The position numbers were made by a program, and so were the translations under genes. Of a DNA stretch of 64,000 bases, positions 46,404 through 57,284 are shown one piece after another; positions within the stretch are counted from its first letter, which is position 1; the number at the start of each line of letters is the position of its first letter. The stretch spans positions 1,244,795-1,308,794 of the forward strand of contig NW_003101669.1 of the NCBI RefSeq assembly GCF_000003855.2, read 5' to 3'. The stretch is from Blastomyces gilchristii SLH14081 (Eukaryota; Ascomycota; Eurotiomycetes; Onygenales; Ajellomycetaceae). Under the pieces are notes generated by a model. The model had not been told where the DNA came from. It saw nothing but the letters and a program-made list of their open reading frames with translations, and made no database searches.

Positions 46404-47303
46404 TTAAAACGGCATCTCCATATCCTCCACTTTCTCTTCTAGCCCATCTCCTGTCTGTTTATCGACCTGTTCCAGACATTCCCTAATAAACCTAACTGCC
46501 GCATCCAAATACGGTCTCTGGCTAGGGAGAAAATGCCCACCAGGATGCCAGATAACCTTCCCTTCTTTCTCCGCATCGCCCTCACAAGCGCTAATTAACA
46601 TCCTACTCCTCGCCTCCTCGACAATCGCGTCCAAACTCCCCAGCACGTGCAGCACGGGCGTCTGGATCTTCGGCCGCTCGTAGAAGGCGCGATACCGTGC
46701 GCCCGGAGCAATGAAGCCGGAATAACATATCGCGAATTTAAAAGGTGGATGTGTCAAGTTTTCAAAAGACGCCGGGAACGCGATGCCTGTGGCGGGATCC
46801 CCAGCATCAGAGGGAAGGACAGGGGTATTACTATTACGCTTTATATCGGCAAAGTACTTGAAAGAAGCTTTCCGTTCCGGCTCGAGTAGGCTAGCCACTA
46901 TTGCCGCGAAAGCTGCACCTTGTGAAAATCCAAAAACGCCATCGAAGGGTCCTTCCTCAGCCAGCACGCGTGCGACGGCTTCAAAGCCCTCATCTAGCCC
47001 GACGTATTCTGGTGGGTTAGCTGTGCTGGAGCGTCGCCACCATGCATAACACTCGGGTTGGTCGGCATCATTGGCCTCTGTGCTTGCGGTGGAGGAGGGT
47101 TGGAAGTCTGGGATGTCTGAAGGGGATAGGTGGAGGGGTCCTGTTGGGTACAAGAGAGTGATGGCATGGAGGGGGAAAGATTTTTTGAGATGCTTTTCCA
47201 GCGCGCGGGTTTTAGCGCGGAATAGAGGTCCTGATTGAGTGTATCCATGTAGCATGAGGACTTTTAACGGGGCTTTGGATTGAGCGGGTGTTTGAGGCGC
47301 CAT
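46404..47303 (-). CDS. FSH-family serine hydrolase
   Basis: Alpha/beta hydrolase of the FSH1 (Pfam PF03959) family, esterase-like with unknown natural substrate. 299 aa. LKVLMLHGYTQSG near residues 13-25 is the family N-terminal motif. GFSQG holds nucleophile Ser127, LGSLD holds Asp225, and HPGGHFLP holds His257, a complete triad. The frame stays open upstream to 47,546, but those 81 codons lack conserved sequence and the family motif starts right after Met 47,303, so I chose that start. The C-terminal tail is acidic. Divergent from the next gene across about 430 bp. Confidence 0.92.
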   Translation of the reverse strand: MAPQTPAQSKAPLKVLMLHGYTQSGPLFRAKTRALEKHLKKSFPLHAITLLYPTGPLHLSPSDIPDFQPSSTASTEANDADQPECYAWWRRSSTANPPEYVGLDEGFEAVARVLAEEGPFDGVFGFSQGAAFAAIVASLLEPERKASFKYFADIKRNSNTPVLPSDAGDPATGIAFPASFENLTHPPFKFAICYSGFIAPGARYRAFYERPKIQTPVLHVLGSLDAIVEEARSRMLISACEGDAEKEGKVIWHPGGHFLPSQRPYLDAAVRFIRECLEQVDKQTGDGLEEKVEDMEMPF

Positions 47304-47736
47304 GGTGATCGCGGTGGATGTGAAGTGTGGGTAAGTGGATGGAGCAGGGCGGAAACGGGTATTTGGTTCGTTCGTTAGAGAGCGGATATGTCTAGCAGCA
47401 TGGCTATACCACAGCATATATGGTATATGTTTTTTGAGGGAGGATTGGAGGCGAATCTTCAGACGAATTAAAAGTGGACAGACTTCAAGGGGACAATGGC
47501 CATCACGATGATGGATAACGCTCATCTGGTTTGACTGAAATGTCAAAGATCTCCAAAGATCAAGATAAGATTAGGGTTGGATGACTCAGCACCATATGTA
47601 ATGACCGCTCTAGATCGGGATCGGAGACTACGCTATAAACAAAAAACCTATACAAAGGAGAGAGCGCGCCCTCTGGAAGAAGACGCCCTCGCGAGCAAGC
47701 CCAGATGTCACCCAAAGAGTTGGGCTGATAAGATCA
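47304..47736. other. Intergenic, divergent promoters
   Basis: About 430 bp between divergent genes. An open plus-strand frame from 47,577 overlaps the next gene in another phase and has no motif. Confidence 0.45.
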
Positions 47737-50270
47737 ATGCGACTATTTACGCCCACCTGGGCAAGAAAGTTATGCAAGCCCACCACTATCTGGCGTCTCG
47801 CATTGATCGGCACAGTTTCCCAGCTACCACCTGGCTTCTGCTTGTTTTCTACTGCCCATGCCCTTCACGGCAGAAAATTGCCCCAGGCTGGTGTACCATG
47901 GAAGTCCGAACCGCCTGCACCATTTGACGACCTTTCCAACAAACATGGAGCTTCCAAACTCAGTGACGTCCAGCAATTGCTGCAACACCTACCCACATCC
48001 GTACAGTGGGCAGAAGGACTCGAACCGAAGCTCCCTGATGGCTTAGACCCATCCGACCCGCTGATGCCTTACTTGGACATATTATTTATTGGTATGGGGA
48101 CTCTCACTTCACATACATGCCTTCAATTTTAATATATGGGGATGAGATCCAAGGTCATCTTTGCAAGCTTACTCCTGGAATGTATGTGACTGTTATTAAC
48201 TGGAGCTCATGGCGTTTCATGTTCATTTCCATCGTAACACAATTCCTGTCCAATGTACGATCTGTACGCTGTGCATGATAATGGGCATGGGCATTGAAAA
48301 CTGTTCCCCGCGTGTGGGCAAAACTGGTATACTGACCCGTTTAATAGTTGACCGTCTAATCCCCCCGAAAACCGTCTTTCATTTCTTTGAATTTGCCTGT
48401 CGTGGAACGTTACCCAATGGCAAAAAAACCGAACTGCCTGTCATCTCCTCCGAAGAAATACCACTAGTAGCTTCTCCCTACAGTGAATGGGCCCTTCCGC
48501 CCCATAACAAAATCACATTGCCCGTCAGCCATATGTTGATGAGCAGGGTAGGTTCAGATGAGGACCCCGGACGCCTCGCTCTAGTAGAGAAGCCAGTGCA
48601 TGCCATGAAGGCCCGATTATGGGAAGGCATACCTCCCATATCAGAACACCAATGGAGACAAAAGGGTCTAGATAAAGCAGAGAACTTCAACTACGCGTGC
48701 CAATATATCGAAGCCGTTATCTCCGCGTTTGATTATCTTAATGTACCGCTGCATATCTCACACATGCGCGAGACATTCAATTATATGTCCGATCACCTGT
48801 TAGAGTTCGACGAGGCGTTGAATAACATCCGTCGGCGGGATGGGAAGGAGCCCAATATTAACACGGCAGGGTTGTGGGCAGACTTTATTCTTGCGAAGTA
48901 CGAGGTCATGACAGACCGTGCGCATAGCTGGGTCATTTCTCACGTCGATGCACTGCGAGAGCCTCTGCTAAATGAAATAAAGGCGCAGGGGCCTTCTTCA
49001 GACGACACCATAAGCCCGGAGCAGCTGGATCTAGTGCATAAACTGCGAAAGCTCGCCGGCCTCGCCGCGGAGGCCGACTACACCATCTATATGTCCACGT
49101 ATGGGTACAAAAACAGCTCTGGACCATCGCTGGAACGAATGGGTGACTGGCGGAACACAGTTCTGGAGAAACGCCGTCAGACGTATGTCAATTCATACGC
49201 ATATTTTCAAAAGATCAACAGTTTAACCGACGAGATGCTTGCCAACCTGGCCGGTTATTACCCCACAGAATCCCCAGACGCGAGTCCCAAAAAGGAAAAC
49301 GATTTGCTCAAGGCCATTGAGGGCCAACTGCGGATACAGGATCAGCAGCGGCTCCGAGCGCGATCGGACCCAAATCCAGGACCCCGTGCGCCACCTGTAT
49401 GGATCTCTGATGTCACATCTCGTATCCGCGACATTAAGAATTTGGGGAAACCACCAATGACAGAAGTTGGCTTTGCCATTTATAGGCTCAGCTATGGCCA
49501 GAACGACGATGGTGTTGAATGGGCGGCTCTCAAGGAGGCTATAGAGAAAGACCTAGCGTCTTGGGGCGATGGTATCGATGGTGTAGAGGACATTAAGCCA
49601 TTCCTGAAACTGAAATGGTTTGATGGACGAGAGCTTGGACTCGCGAAAGATGATATCGATGGTGCGAAGCGGTATGTTACCCAATAAACGCAACGAATAA
49701 AGGACAAGCAAAAGAAAAGCACATGAACAGATATCGTAATACCTACCCCCCCAATCCCCGCTAACCATATCTGCAAAAACCAGTCATTTCATCACTTTCC
49801 TCAATACACTCACCCCTTCAGATGGCATCGACCAAAGCACGATCCTCATCATCGACTCTGCCAGCCTAGCATCCTACGCCAAACCCACCACCGACGACAC
49901 CGATGACACCGAAGACCACTTCCTCCTCGCCGTCGACGCCCATTACGACCCGGCCGAGGGCATCGAGCGGCCCGAAGAATCCCCCGGCTACGTCGGTTCC
50001 ATGCGCATCCTAACACGGCTAGTGTGGAGTGAGTTATTTGCGCTGACGTATAACCAGGCAATGTGGTTGGATGAACTGTGGCCGTTGGCCATGGGACACC
50101 CGGAGCAGGTGTATGTGGGGACGACTGTTGGTGATTTAAGGTCGAGGTGGGCGGCTGCCAAGGTGGCTGGAGATAGTGAGTTGAAAGCGCGTTTTGAGGC
50201 GGAGTGTAAGAGGAGGGAGGAGGAGGAGGTGAAGGCGTGGAGCAAGAAGAGCAGGGAGAAGGAGTTGTAA
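47737..50270 (+). CDS. Large hypothetical protein, possibly mitochondrial
   Basis: Not recognised. About 720-780 aa depending on splicing. The suggested ATG 47,737 begins a basic stretch free of acidic residues (MRLFTPTWARKLCKP...), as in a mitochondrial presequence. A first exon runs to 48,091. A 59-bp intron (GTATGG...CCAAG, 48,092-48,150) keeps phase and continues as GHLCKLTPGMYVTVINW. Another intron ends at 48,347 (branch CTGAC), with its donor uncertain between 48,255 and 48,267. The main exon runs 48,348-49,671. The last intron 49,672-49,783 has GTATGT, a perfect GCTAAC branch and CAG, and leads into HFITFLNTLTPSDGIDQ, ending at 50,270. The protein is mostly helical, with no catalytic motif I can identify. 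Confidence 0.65.
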
Positions 50271-51508
50271 TTTTGGAATTTAGGGATGGTTGGGCATTGC
50301 GAGAGGTGGCTTTGGGCAGTATCTTTTTTGTATTAGAGCAGTGACTAGTTATGTGGCTTGCAATATATCACTGCATTAGTTACTCTTCTACAGTACGTAC
50401 CATATGGAAGCCTTTATCTTCGGGCCTACAGTAAGTGGGAGGGATTTATCCAGCACTGCCTGGCATCGCGAATGCACAACCCAGTCAATCCTGCAGTCTA
50501 AAACTATGCCTTGAAGATTTAAAACCACACAGGATTCCGGTAGAAGTCAAATAATAAAGTTTGCTTAATTTTCATGTTCAAACCAGTGTACAGGGGACAA
50601 TGCCCTGCTTGTTATAGCAGCGGGAGAGGAACAGATTCTCGTGCTTGACAAAGAAATCGACTAAACAATCCATGTCGAGCAGGACACAAAGACCAGAGAG
50701 CAGGTCGAAGTTGTCTGTATTGCCATACCAAAATCAACAACCAGACATCCTTCACGAGCAATCCTCCATCTCCCTCCCAAAGCAGGTTACCTTTCCAGCC
50801 AGGTGACACTTTGTACAGGAATCCATACATTTTGACCGCAACCCGAAGAGAGATATATATATTGCCCATTCGCGCCTTGATTTTCCTTTTCAACACTTGA
50901 ATGGCCGATGTAGCAAACAAGAGGTAAGAAGTGGAATTTCAGGATCGATTTGTCGTTGTTCCTTCTGGAGGAGTTTTTTCTGGTAGGTAGGTGTCTGAAA
51001 TAAAACAAGCATCATAATAGCAATTCATGAACAGTATTGGTTTTTGGTTTGGTTTGTCGGATGCCAGGTCTGCTCTTTGTTTCCCTTTCCCCTGAGAGTC
51101 CATCGTATTTTGGCAAATGCAAGAAAGAATGCGCAAGAGGGACTAGGAGATGGTTTTCTTTTGCTTTGCGTTAGCTCGCTTTTCTTGCATAATTCGGCCG
51201 GAAGAAGGTAAACTGCTCATTCCATCTTCTTCTATCTGCAGATCATAGATTTTTGGGTGGGGGGGAGCGGGGTTTAAGGTCCGCTAGAAAAAACAATGAG
51301 AAAGACAGAGTCAAGGGTTAGGTTAGGGTAGAAAAGTATGAAGACGGTCACAGGTAGCAATATGTGACAGAATATGAAAACGCCATTCGATTTTTAAAAT
51401 TCCCCGTTAAAATTTTGGGTTGTTTTTTTGTATAATTAAACAAATAGCAACAATCATCATCATTCAAACAAAACGAAGAAGCGAAAAAAGCAAAACGATT
51501 TGCACCCT
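50271..51508. other. Intergenic
   Basis: About 1.2 kb at convergent 3' ends. Short minus-strand frames around 50,612-51,136 have no motif. A two-unit telomere-like phrase GGGTTAGGTTAGGG occurs near 51,315-51,330. Confidence 0.5.
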
Positions 51509-52068
51509 TTACTTTCTCCGGAACGAGCAACCCTCGGTCAATCTAGCCTTTCCACCAGTGGGTTGGCAGAGGACGGTGGAGCAGCCAGCGCAGATGACGA
51601 CGGTTTGGGCGTGTGAGAAGACGGTGGTGATAGCGAAGCAGCCGGGGCATTTGACATCCATGAAGAAGGACCGGGGAGCAGGCACAAGCATCTAAATTAC
51701 CATATCCGAAGTTAGTTGGCTTTTGTTCTTTAGGATGTATTTCGGTATTGCATTGTTTTGGCGGGATTCTCGGTAGGGACCGTGTGTGCAGCGTACCTTC
51801 AGCTTGTGCTTGCGGGCCTCCGCCTGGGGAGTCGGGTTGAGGAGATCGACCGCGAGAACCTATTGGATGAAAGAAAGATGTATCAGTATGATGTTCCGTT
51901 TCAAAAGAAAATATAAAAAAGTAATTTTTTTTTTCAAAGTTGTGATGCCGGCGACGATAGAGGAGGGGTCCCAGATATCATCATATCATATCCATTCCAT
52001 AATGTACAAAGGCCATCCTATCCATCGCCACCGAAAACGCATCACACGAGCAGGCGGAAGCTTACCAT
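51509..52068 (-). CDS. RPS27: 40S ribosomal protein eS27
   Basis: Zinc-binding small-subunit ribosomal protein, 82 aa, the standard length. Three exons: the start ATG alone (52,068-52,066), then 51,859-51,797 ([21 protein letters not shown], 21 codons), then 51,691-51,509. Introns are 206 bp and 105 bp, both phase 0. The C4 zinc finger is C37-x2-C40...C56-x2-C59 (CPGC, CAGC), followed by the conserved [15 protein letters not shown] end. The first coding exon is exactly the initiator codon followed by GTAAGC. Such early long introns are common in fungal ribosomal protein genes. Confidence 0.96.
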
Positions 52069-52824
52069 CTTGACGGCTTGGAGATGTTGTCGATGCTGTG
52101 ACCTGTGGGATGAACTTGTCAAGACGGACAGTCGGAGAGCAGCAAGGTCGGAGGGTCGATGAACAGGATCTCGAGGGGGAGGCGGCGATGCAGAAGAGAA
52201 ATGGCGAACAGCAAGCCAGCAATGGATGACTACGCCGCGCAGTGCCCAAAATGGGCGATTGTGCACTCGCTTAGCTGGCCGTGTTGGGCTAGCGCGGCTC
52301 TGACTGAGTCAGCAGAGCTTATTTTCAGCCGCATTATCAACCCCTGCCCCTGAACATCTTCTACATAGTACATACACACGATGTATACTGCGTACAGAGT
52401 GCTATACCTTATCAGCGCAGCGAGGTTTGATGTGTGCCAAATACCAAACTGGCGGCAGTCATTGGACTCTATTATGTCTCAGCATCTTTCTTTTTCATTG
52501 CTAAGATTATGACATACTCTCGCCCGCCCTGTATCGATACTAACAAGCAGAAGGTCACACGCAAGCAATTGGATATTTAGATGTGTAGAGTTATAGGGCT
52601 GCCACTGGTCCATATATGGGATGTTTCATGCATATAAAATACCGAAGAATCTCTCATAGATTCTTGGCTTTCTCTTTTTATCTTTCCCTTTTCCCAGAGT
52701 CTAGACAATACTAGAACCTCACTTCCCTCAACCCCGTCCTCCTGAAACATACAAGCTCATCTCCCCATCCTATCCCATAAAACCCTCTTTAAGAATTCCA
52801 TCACCTAACACATACTCCACAGCT
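52069..52824. other. Intergenic, divergent promoters
   Basis: About 750 bp between the eS27 start and a plus-strand proline-rich gene. CT-rich tracts near 52,665-52,700 precede the latter. No repeat or RNA gene recognised. Confidence 0.5.
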
Positions 52825-53478
52825 ATGACCTGGGGAACTTTCCCGACTGGCCATGAAACATTCTGGGGCCCTCCAAACGGCGGCATCCCCCCAAATATCA
52901 TGGCACCACCACCCCCAGCAGGCTTCGTCATTACCAAAGGCGAGGATGGCAAATTCACATGTGACCCCAGATGGGCCTCCGTATCCGCAACGACATACAA
53001 GTTCTCCAGCGACGGCAAAGTCGTCGGGAACCCGGCAAGCCCCATGGTCGCCCTACCCAGTGGCCCGACCCCGTCCGGCCAGGCCCAGGCGCCTCACTGG
53101 GTCCTCCCGCAGCAGCAGATCGCTGGCCAATTTCTACAAATGTCACCTGCACCTGTGCCTGCGCCTGCGCCTGTATCTGTATCTGCTCCTGGTGGCGCTT
53201 CCCAGCCCAGGCCAGCGCCCGCAGTAGCGCCCGCTGGGCCGTCCGTGCCATCGCAGACCCAGGATCCCGCTGCTGCCCCTGCCCCTCCTGCCGGTGGACC
53301 AGGGGCAGCCTTTGCAGGATTGCCCCCGCCATCCCAGGTATACGCCGTCCCAGGCACGAGTTTTTTCACAGTCGTCGATGCGCAGGGGAATCTACAGGTT
53401 ACTCTCCCTGGGCAGCACTCGGCGGCGAACCTGCCTCCGGGGTTTTTCCAGATAATGATGATGATGAGGCCGCCGTGA
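52825..53478 (+). CDS. Proline/alanine-rich hypothetical protein
   Basis: 217 aa, one exon. The N-terminal part (MTWGTFPTGHETFWGPPNGG, then TCDPRWASVSATTYKFSSDGK) looks folded. The middle is low-complexity Pro/Ala/Val/Gln sequence with PAPVPAPAPVSVSAP. A conserved-looking C-terminus has TSFFTVVDAQGNLQVTLPGQ and a Met run before the stop. No signal peptide or catalytic motif. Function unknown. It could be a nuclear or cytoplasmic scaffold. GC-rich third positions support coding. Confidence 0.65.
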   Translation: MTWGTFPTGHETFWGPPNGGIPPNIMAPPPPAGFVITKGEDGKFTCDPRWASVSATTYKFSSDGKVVGNPASPMVALPSGPTPSGQAQAPHWVLPQQQIAGQFLQMSPAPVPAPAPVSVSAPGGASQPRPAPAVAPAGPSVPSQTQDPAAAPAPPAGGPGAAFAGLPPPSQVYAVPGTSFFTVVDAQGNLQVTLPGQHSAANLPPGFFQIMMMMRPP

Positions 53479-55049
53479 AGTAAGTTGAAGAGAGAAGTTT
53501 GTATTAGGGCGCTTTCGCTTAAAATAGACTTCCCCTTGCGCGCGGGCGGTTGGAATGTTGTCCTCTTGTACACGTGTTCTTGTTCTCTAGCTACAAGACT
53601 ATCCACCATATTTCCTCATTCTGTTGATATATTTGGAATGGTTCGGCCCTTTAGCTACCAGTAAACGGCTGGTGGGTGATCGGGCTCTTCTTCTTTTGCC
53701 CCAATGTCCTACACTTCCTAGATTACTAGTTTTCATTTTCCTAGCGCCTTCATTGGGAGAAGGAAGGCACACGGCAAGTGTGCCTGCAATGTCTTCTCCA
53801 TGACACTATATTCCCTTTGTACCCATCTAATCTCTGATTTCTTATTCCAGTTTCGATTCTGTTCCCCTGTATTTGACAACGCGTGGGTAATTTGCCCCGT
53901 TATCAATACCCCATCAGCAGATTATTTTCACTTCTGTTCTGGGCTCATCTTATATGTAGGTTGAGATGATTTATCGATGTAACCTTTCACTTCGCCACTA
54001 CAAGTGACTCCCATCAATTCCACTACTATGAATATATCTGTCTACCCTTACTTTTTACTTTATATGCAGTATTTTTGTCTCCTAGGTTATCCGGGGGGTG
54101 GGGCGGGGCCGGGCCGGCGGGGTAGAGGAGTTCAAGAATTAAAAAGTAGTTATGAGAACAAGGTCTGCAACAAGAGATCATGAAATGGACTGATACTCAA
54201 GCAGGAGGAAAATACACACACAAAGCATAATACAAAGCCGTAGTTTAGATAGATCCACAGAGCTATACAAAACACACACGAGATTAAGATTAATTGTATA
54301 AAGGAAAAGAAATTCTGAAATGAAGAGATTAAAGGAAATTTGACATAACTATGAATGAAACAGCCTACAGAATAGGATAATTCAACAAAAAGAAAAGAAA
54401 AGAAAAAAAAAAGGTAAGGGAAAGGAAACAGAGAATGCAACGTAACACCCCCTGAAATGATAAATAGTTAACAGTGTTAATACATCCCATTCCATTCCAT
54501 CCCGTCCCGCCCCATTCTATAAATGTGTACAAGCTAAAGTAACATACATAACATACAAACCCAGCAAACCCAGTGATGCTTGAAGAAGGGGGAAGAAAGG
54601 GGCGTGCGTTGGAAGTGGTGATGTATATAATCAGGGTATACAACATAAAAAAGGTTAAAAACCAAGTTGAAACAAACATGCATGCATATACCGAGTAACA
54701 AGGAAGCACTGGCAGAGAAAACAGAAGAGAAAACTAATACATCAAGAAAGCAGAGGGAGATGGTTTCAAACCATAAAATCGCCGCCCCAGATATAAAACT
54801 TACCCATTAGTTCAACTTACTTACTGACACCCTCATCGACAACCAACATTTTTTCCCCCTCACCTGAATGATGTAAAACTCTTCCACCATCTCTTTCTAG
54901 CCAATCGCCCTTTCCTTCCTATCTTATCACGAAGAACTCCTCTCAAGTAAAATATTTTCGCCGCCAAAGGGATCCATATCAACAATATCTGGATCAGCGA
55001 CGCGCACACGCAAGCTCTTCAACGCCCGTGTTTCCCGCGTTTCATTGTC
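53479..55049. other. Intergenic, convergent 3' ends
   Basis: About 1.6 kb. It includes a GC-rich G-run (about 54,092-54,123) and an A-rich strand around 54,380-54,425. Minus-strand frames at 54,150-54,709 are hydrophobic low-complexity artefacts. No gene recognised. Confidence 0.5.
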
Positions 55050-57284
55050 TTAGTTAACTTTCGATTTCGCAGCGGAGTGGGTATTATTCGTATCGACAAC
55101 CTTCGTCTTGATTACTTTCGCGGGCTCTGTCGCCGCACCCTCGACGTATGGGTGCTTGATAGTCAGACACCAGATATCAAGGTAATCGCAGATAGTGGTG
55201 ATGACATCGAACTGTGCACAAATTAGTCTTTTTCCGGATCCACATACTAAAGAATAGAAGGGAGGAAGGAAGTATCGAAGCCAGGAAGGACTAGAAGAAA
55301 GAAAGGGAAAAAAAAAGAATAGAAATCTACCACGAAACTCCCATAAACCCCCACCGCCAGCCCCAACGAACAAAACACGAACGCAACCTGATACACCTCC
55401 CCATCCTTCCCGCTGCCAAACAACAAACTCCCTTCCCACAAGCCCAAGTAATCCTGCGACCCACACACCCCATCCACAACCCCGACCACCAACGGCAACA
55501 GCAAAACATTCCAATACGGAAACCCTCTCTTCACCAAATGCGCAATAATCATCTGCCCAACCGAATACGCATTGATGAGCCCCACGTACATCGCGAAGGG
55601 GACGAGATGTCTCTCCCGGACCAAGGGCCGCAGATGCAAGTATACAGTAACCAGCAACCACGTCGCAACAGCGGGCAATAGGCCCAGGAGGGGTTTATAG
55701 ACGTTTAGATTCCGCTGGCGGCGGATATGCATTACGTTTAAGATGCTGGTGAAGGTGCTGAAGAGCAAGACGACAGCGCCGTAGATGATGTACCAGGAGG
55801 TAAAGGGAAGGTTGGACACGGATGCGGGTAGGATGGATAAAACTGAGGCTGGGACGCCTAGGGTTGCCAGCATGGGTTTGTGCCAAAAGCTGGCGCCGCC
55901 TTTTATGGCTGTTGTTGCGTAGACAGCACAGAGAGTTAAGATTCCCTCGACGGGCCCGGAGATTATACCTAGGGTTAGCGTCTGGGTGTAGTATTCGTCC
56001 CAAGTTTGGACGTAGAAGGTTAGGGCGGCTGGGGGTAAGTTAGTAGGGTGGTGGTTGAGATGGGTGTGGTGGGAGGGGGGCGGGAAAGGGGGACCATACA
56101 GGCAAATAGAGTCAATACAGTTAGCCATGACTGGCCCAGGTTTGTTGCGCCGGCAAAGATGAGGACTTCCAGGGCGGTGTTGCACGCATCGACTCCTGTA
56201 TAAATATGTTAGAGGGGAGTTCTTCAAGCAAAGACAACAAGGAAAAAGTAAGAAAACATACCATGATCAAAAAGCTCACCAAGAGGTCCACTCTGCCTAG
56301 TTCTCCGTCTATACATAGAAACATAGTATCATATCAGCACAAAGGTCAACTTGACAACCCCGCTTTTTTGGGTTCAGTCGAGAGGAAATTGTCTGTCTAA
56401 AATCACACAGAAGATCACGCATAATTGAAAAAGCAGTGATAGTGGAAGAACATACGCCTGAGCCCCATCAACTGCATCAAACGTTTGGTACAGGAACAAC
56501 CCTACCGCCCAACTCAGATAGACCCATGGCGGACAATCCTGATCTAGGGTAGGGTTATACCAGAGCAGAGTCAGGAAATTGATGACGACGAAACAGAAGC
56601 CTGTTAGTGTGATCTGGTGATGACTTTAATGTTAGCACTTTTTTTCTTTCCTTTTCTCGGGGAGATGGAACCAAAGAAAAGAAATAAGGGGGCAAATGGC
56701 GAATAGAAGGCATCGGGGGTAAGTGAAGGAGTCTTCAAACAGGTTAATTGGATAAAAGGATCCATCCCACTTACAGCATTTGGTCTAGAGGCAAGATGTT
56801 AGCATGAAATAATATGTAAAGAAAACAACAAAACATAGGAAGCTTCATAGCAGCAAGAGGATGAGAGGGAAGAAAAAGAAACATCTCTAGCCATGGATGT
56901 GGCAGTCATTGGCAGCATGATATAGCTCCTCGTGAACAGTATCACCAGACCCCAACAGAAAAAAATTCCCAACCAACACGAATAAAAAGAAAAAAGAAGA
57001 AGAAAAAGAAAAGAAAAAGAAAAGAGAAAGTAATGAAGAAGCATTCAACAGAAAATCAACATATAAAATTACTAAAAACAACTGAAAACAGAGGGGAAAA
57101 AAAAATAAATAAATAAATAAAAAAGAAAATGGGTAATAACTCACGCCATAGACATAGGAAAACACTTAATGGCGACATGTGTATAGAAGGGTTTCAAGAT
57201 ATAGCGAGAAACAAGAGACTTGTCGACGCCGGAGTACCTGTACTCGCGCAGGGCGGCGAGGTTATGTTGGCGGACGTAGACCAT
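55050..57284 (-). CDS. Choline/ethanolamine phosphotransferase (CPT1/EPT1 family)
   Basis: Last step of the Kennedy pathway, joining CDP-choline or CDP-ethanolamine to diacylglycerol in ER/Golgi membranes. Seven exons: 57,284-57,145, 56,784-56,775 (10 nt), 56,613-56,456, 56,308-56,262, 56,195-56,100, 56,028-55,331 and 55,211-55,050, giving 436 aa. Every junction keeps frame. The CDP-alcohol motif DG-x2-AR-x8-G-x3-D-x3-D is complete (Asp99, Gly100, Ala103, Arg104, Gly113, Asp117, Asp121). Several hydrophobic transmembrane segments follow (VLTLF, WYIIYGAVVLLFSTF, LLGLLPAVATWLLV, LLLPLVVGVVDGV). The sequence alone does not settle choline versus ethanolamine preference. Confidence 0.93.
56775..56784 (-). 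other. 10-nt micro-exon of the phosphotransferase gene
   Basis: ACCAAATGCT flanked by CTAG and GTAAGT on the minus strand. It completes Ala and adds Pro, Asn and Ala, restoring MSMAPNA-ITLTGF, the conserved PNxIT start of the catalytic domain. Without it the frame breaks. Confidence 0.88.

Noticed and set aside
51315..51330. Interstitial telomere
   Set aside because: Only about two TTAGGG-like units, too few to be meaningful.
54150..54709. Hydrophobic minus-strand proteins
   Set aside because: Phe/Leu/Ser-rich low-complexity readings of an A-rich strand in a 3' intergenic region.
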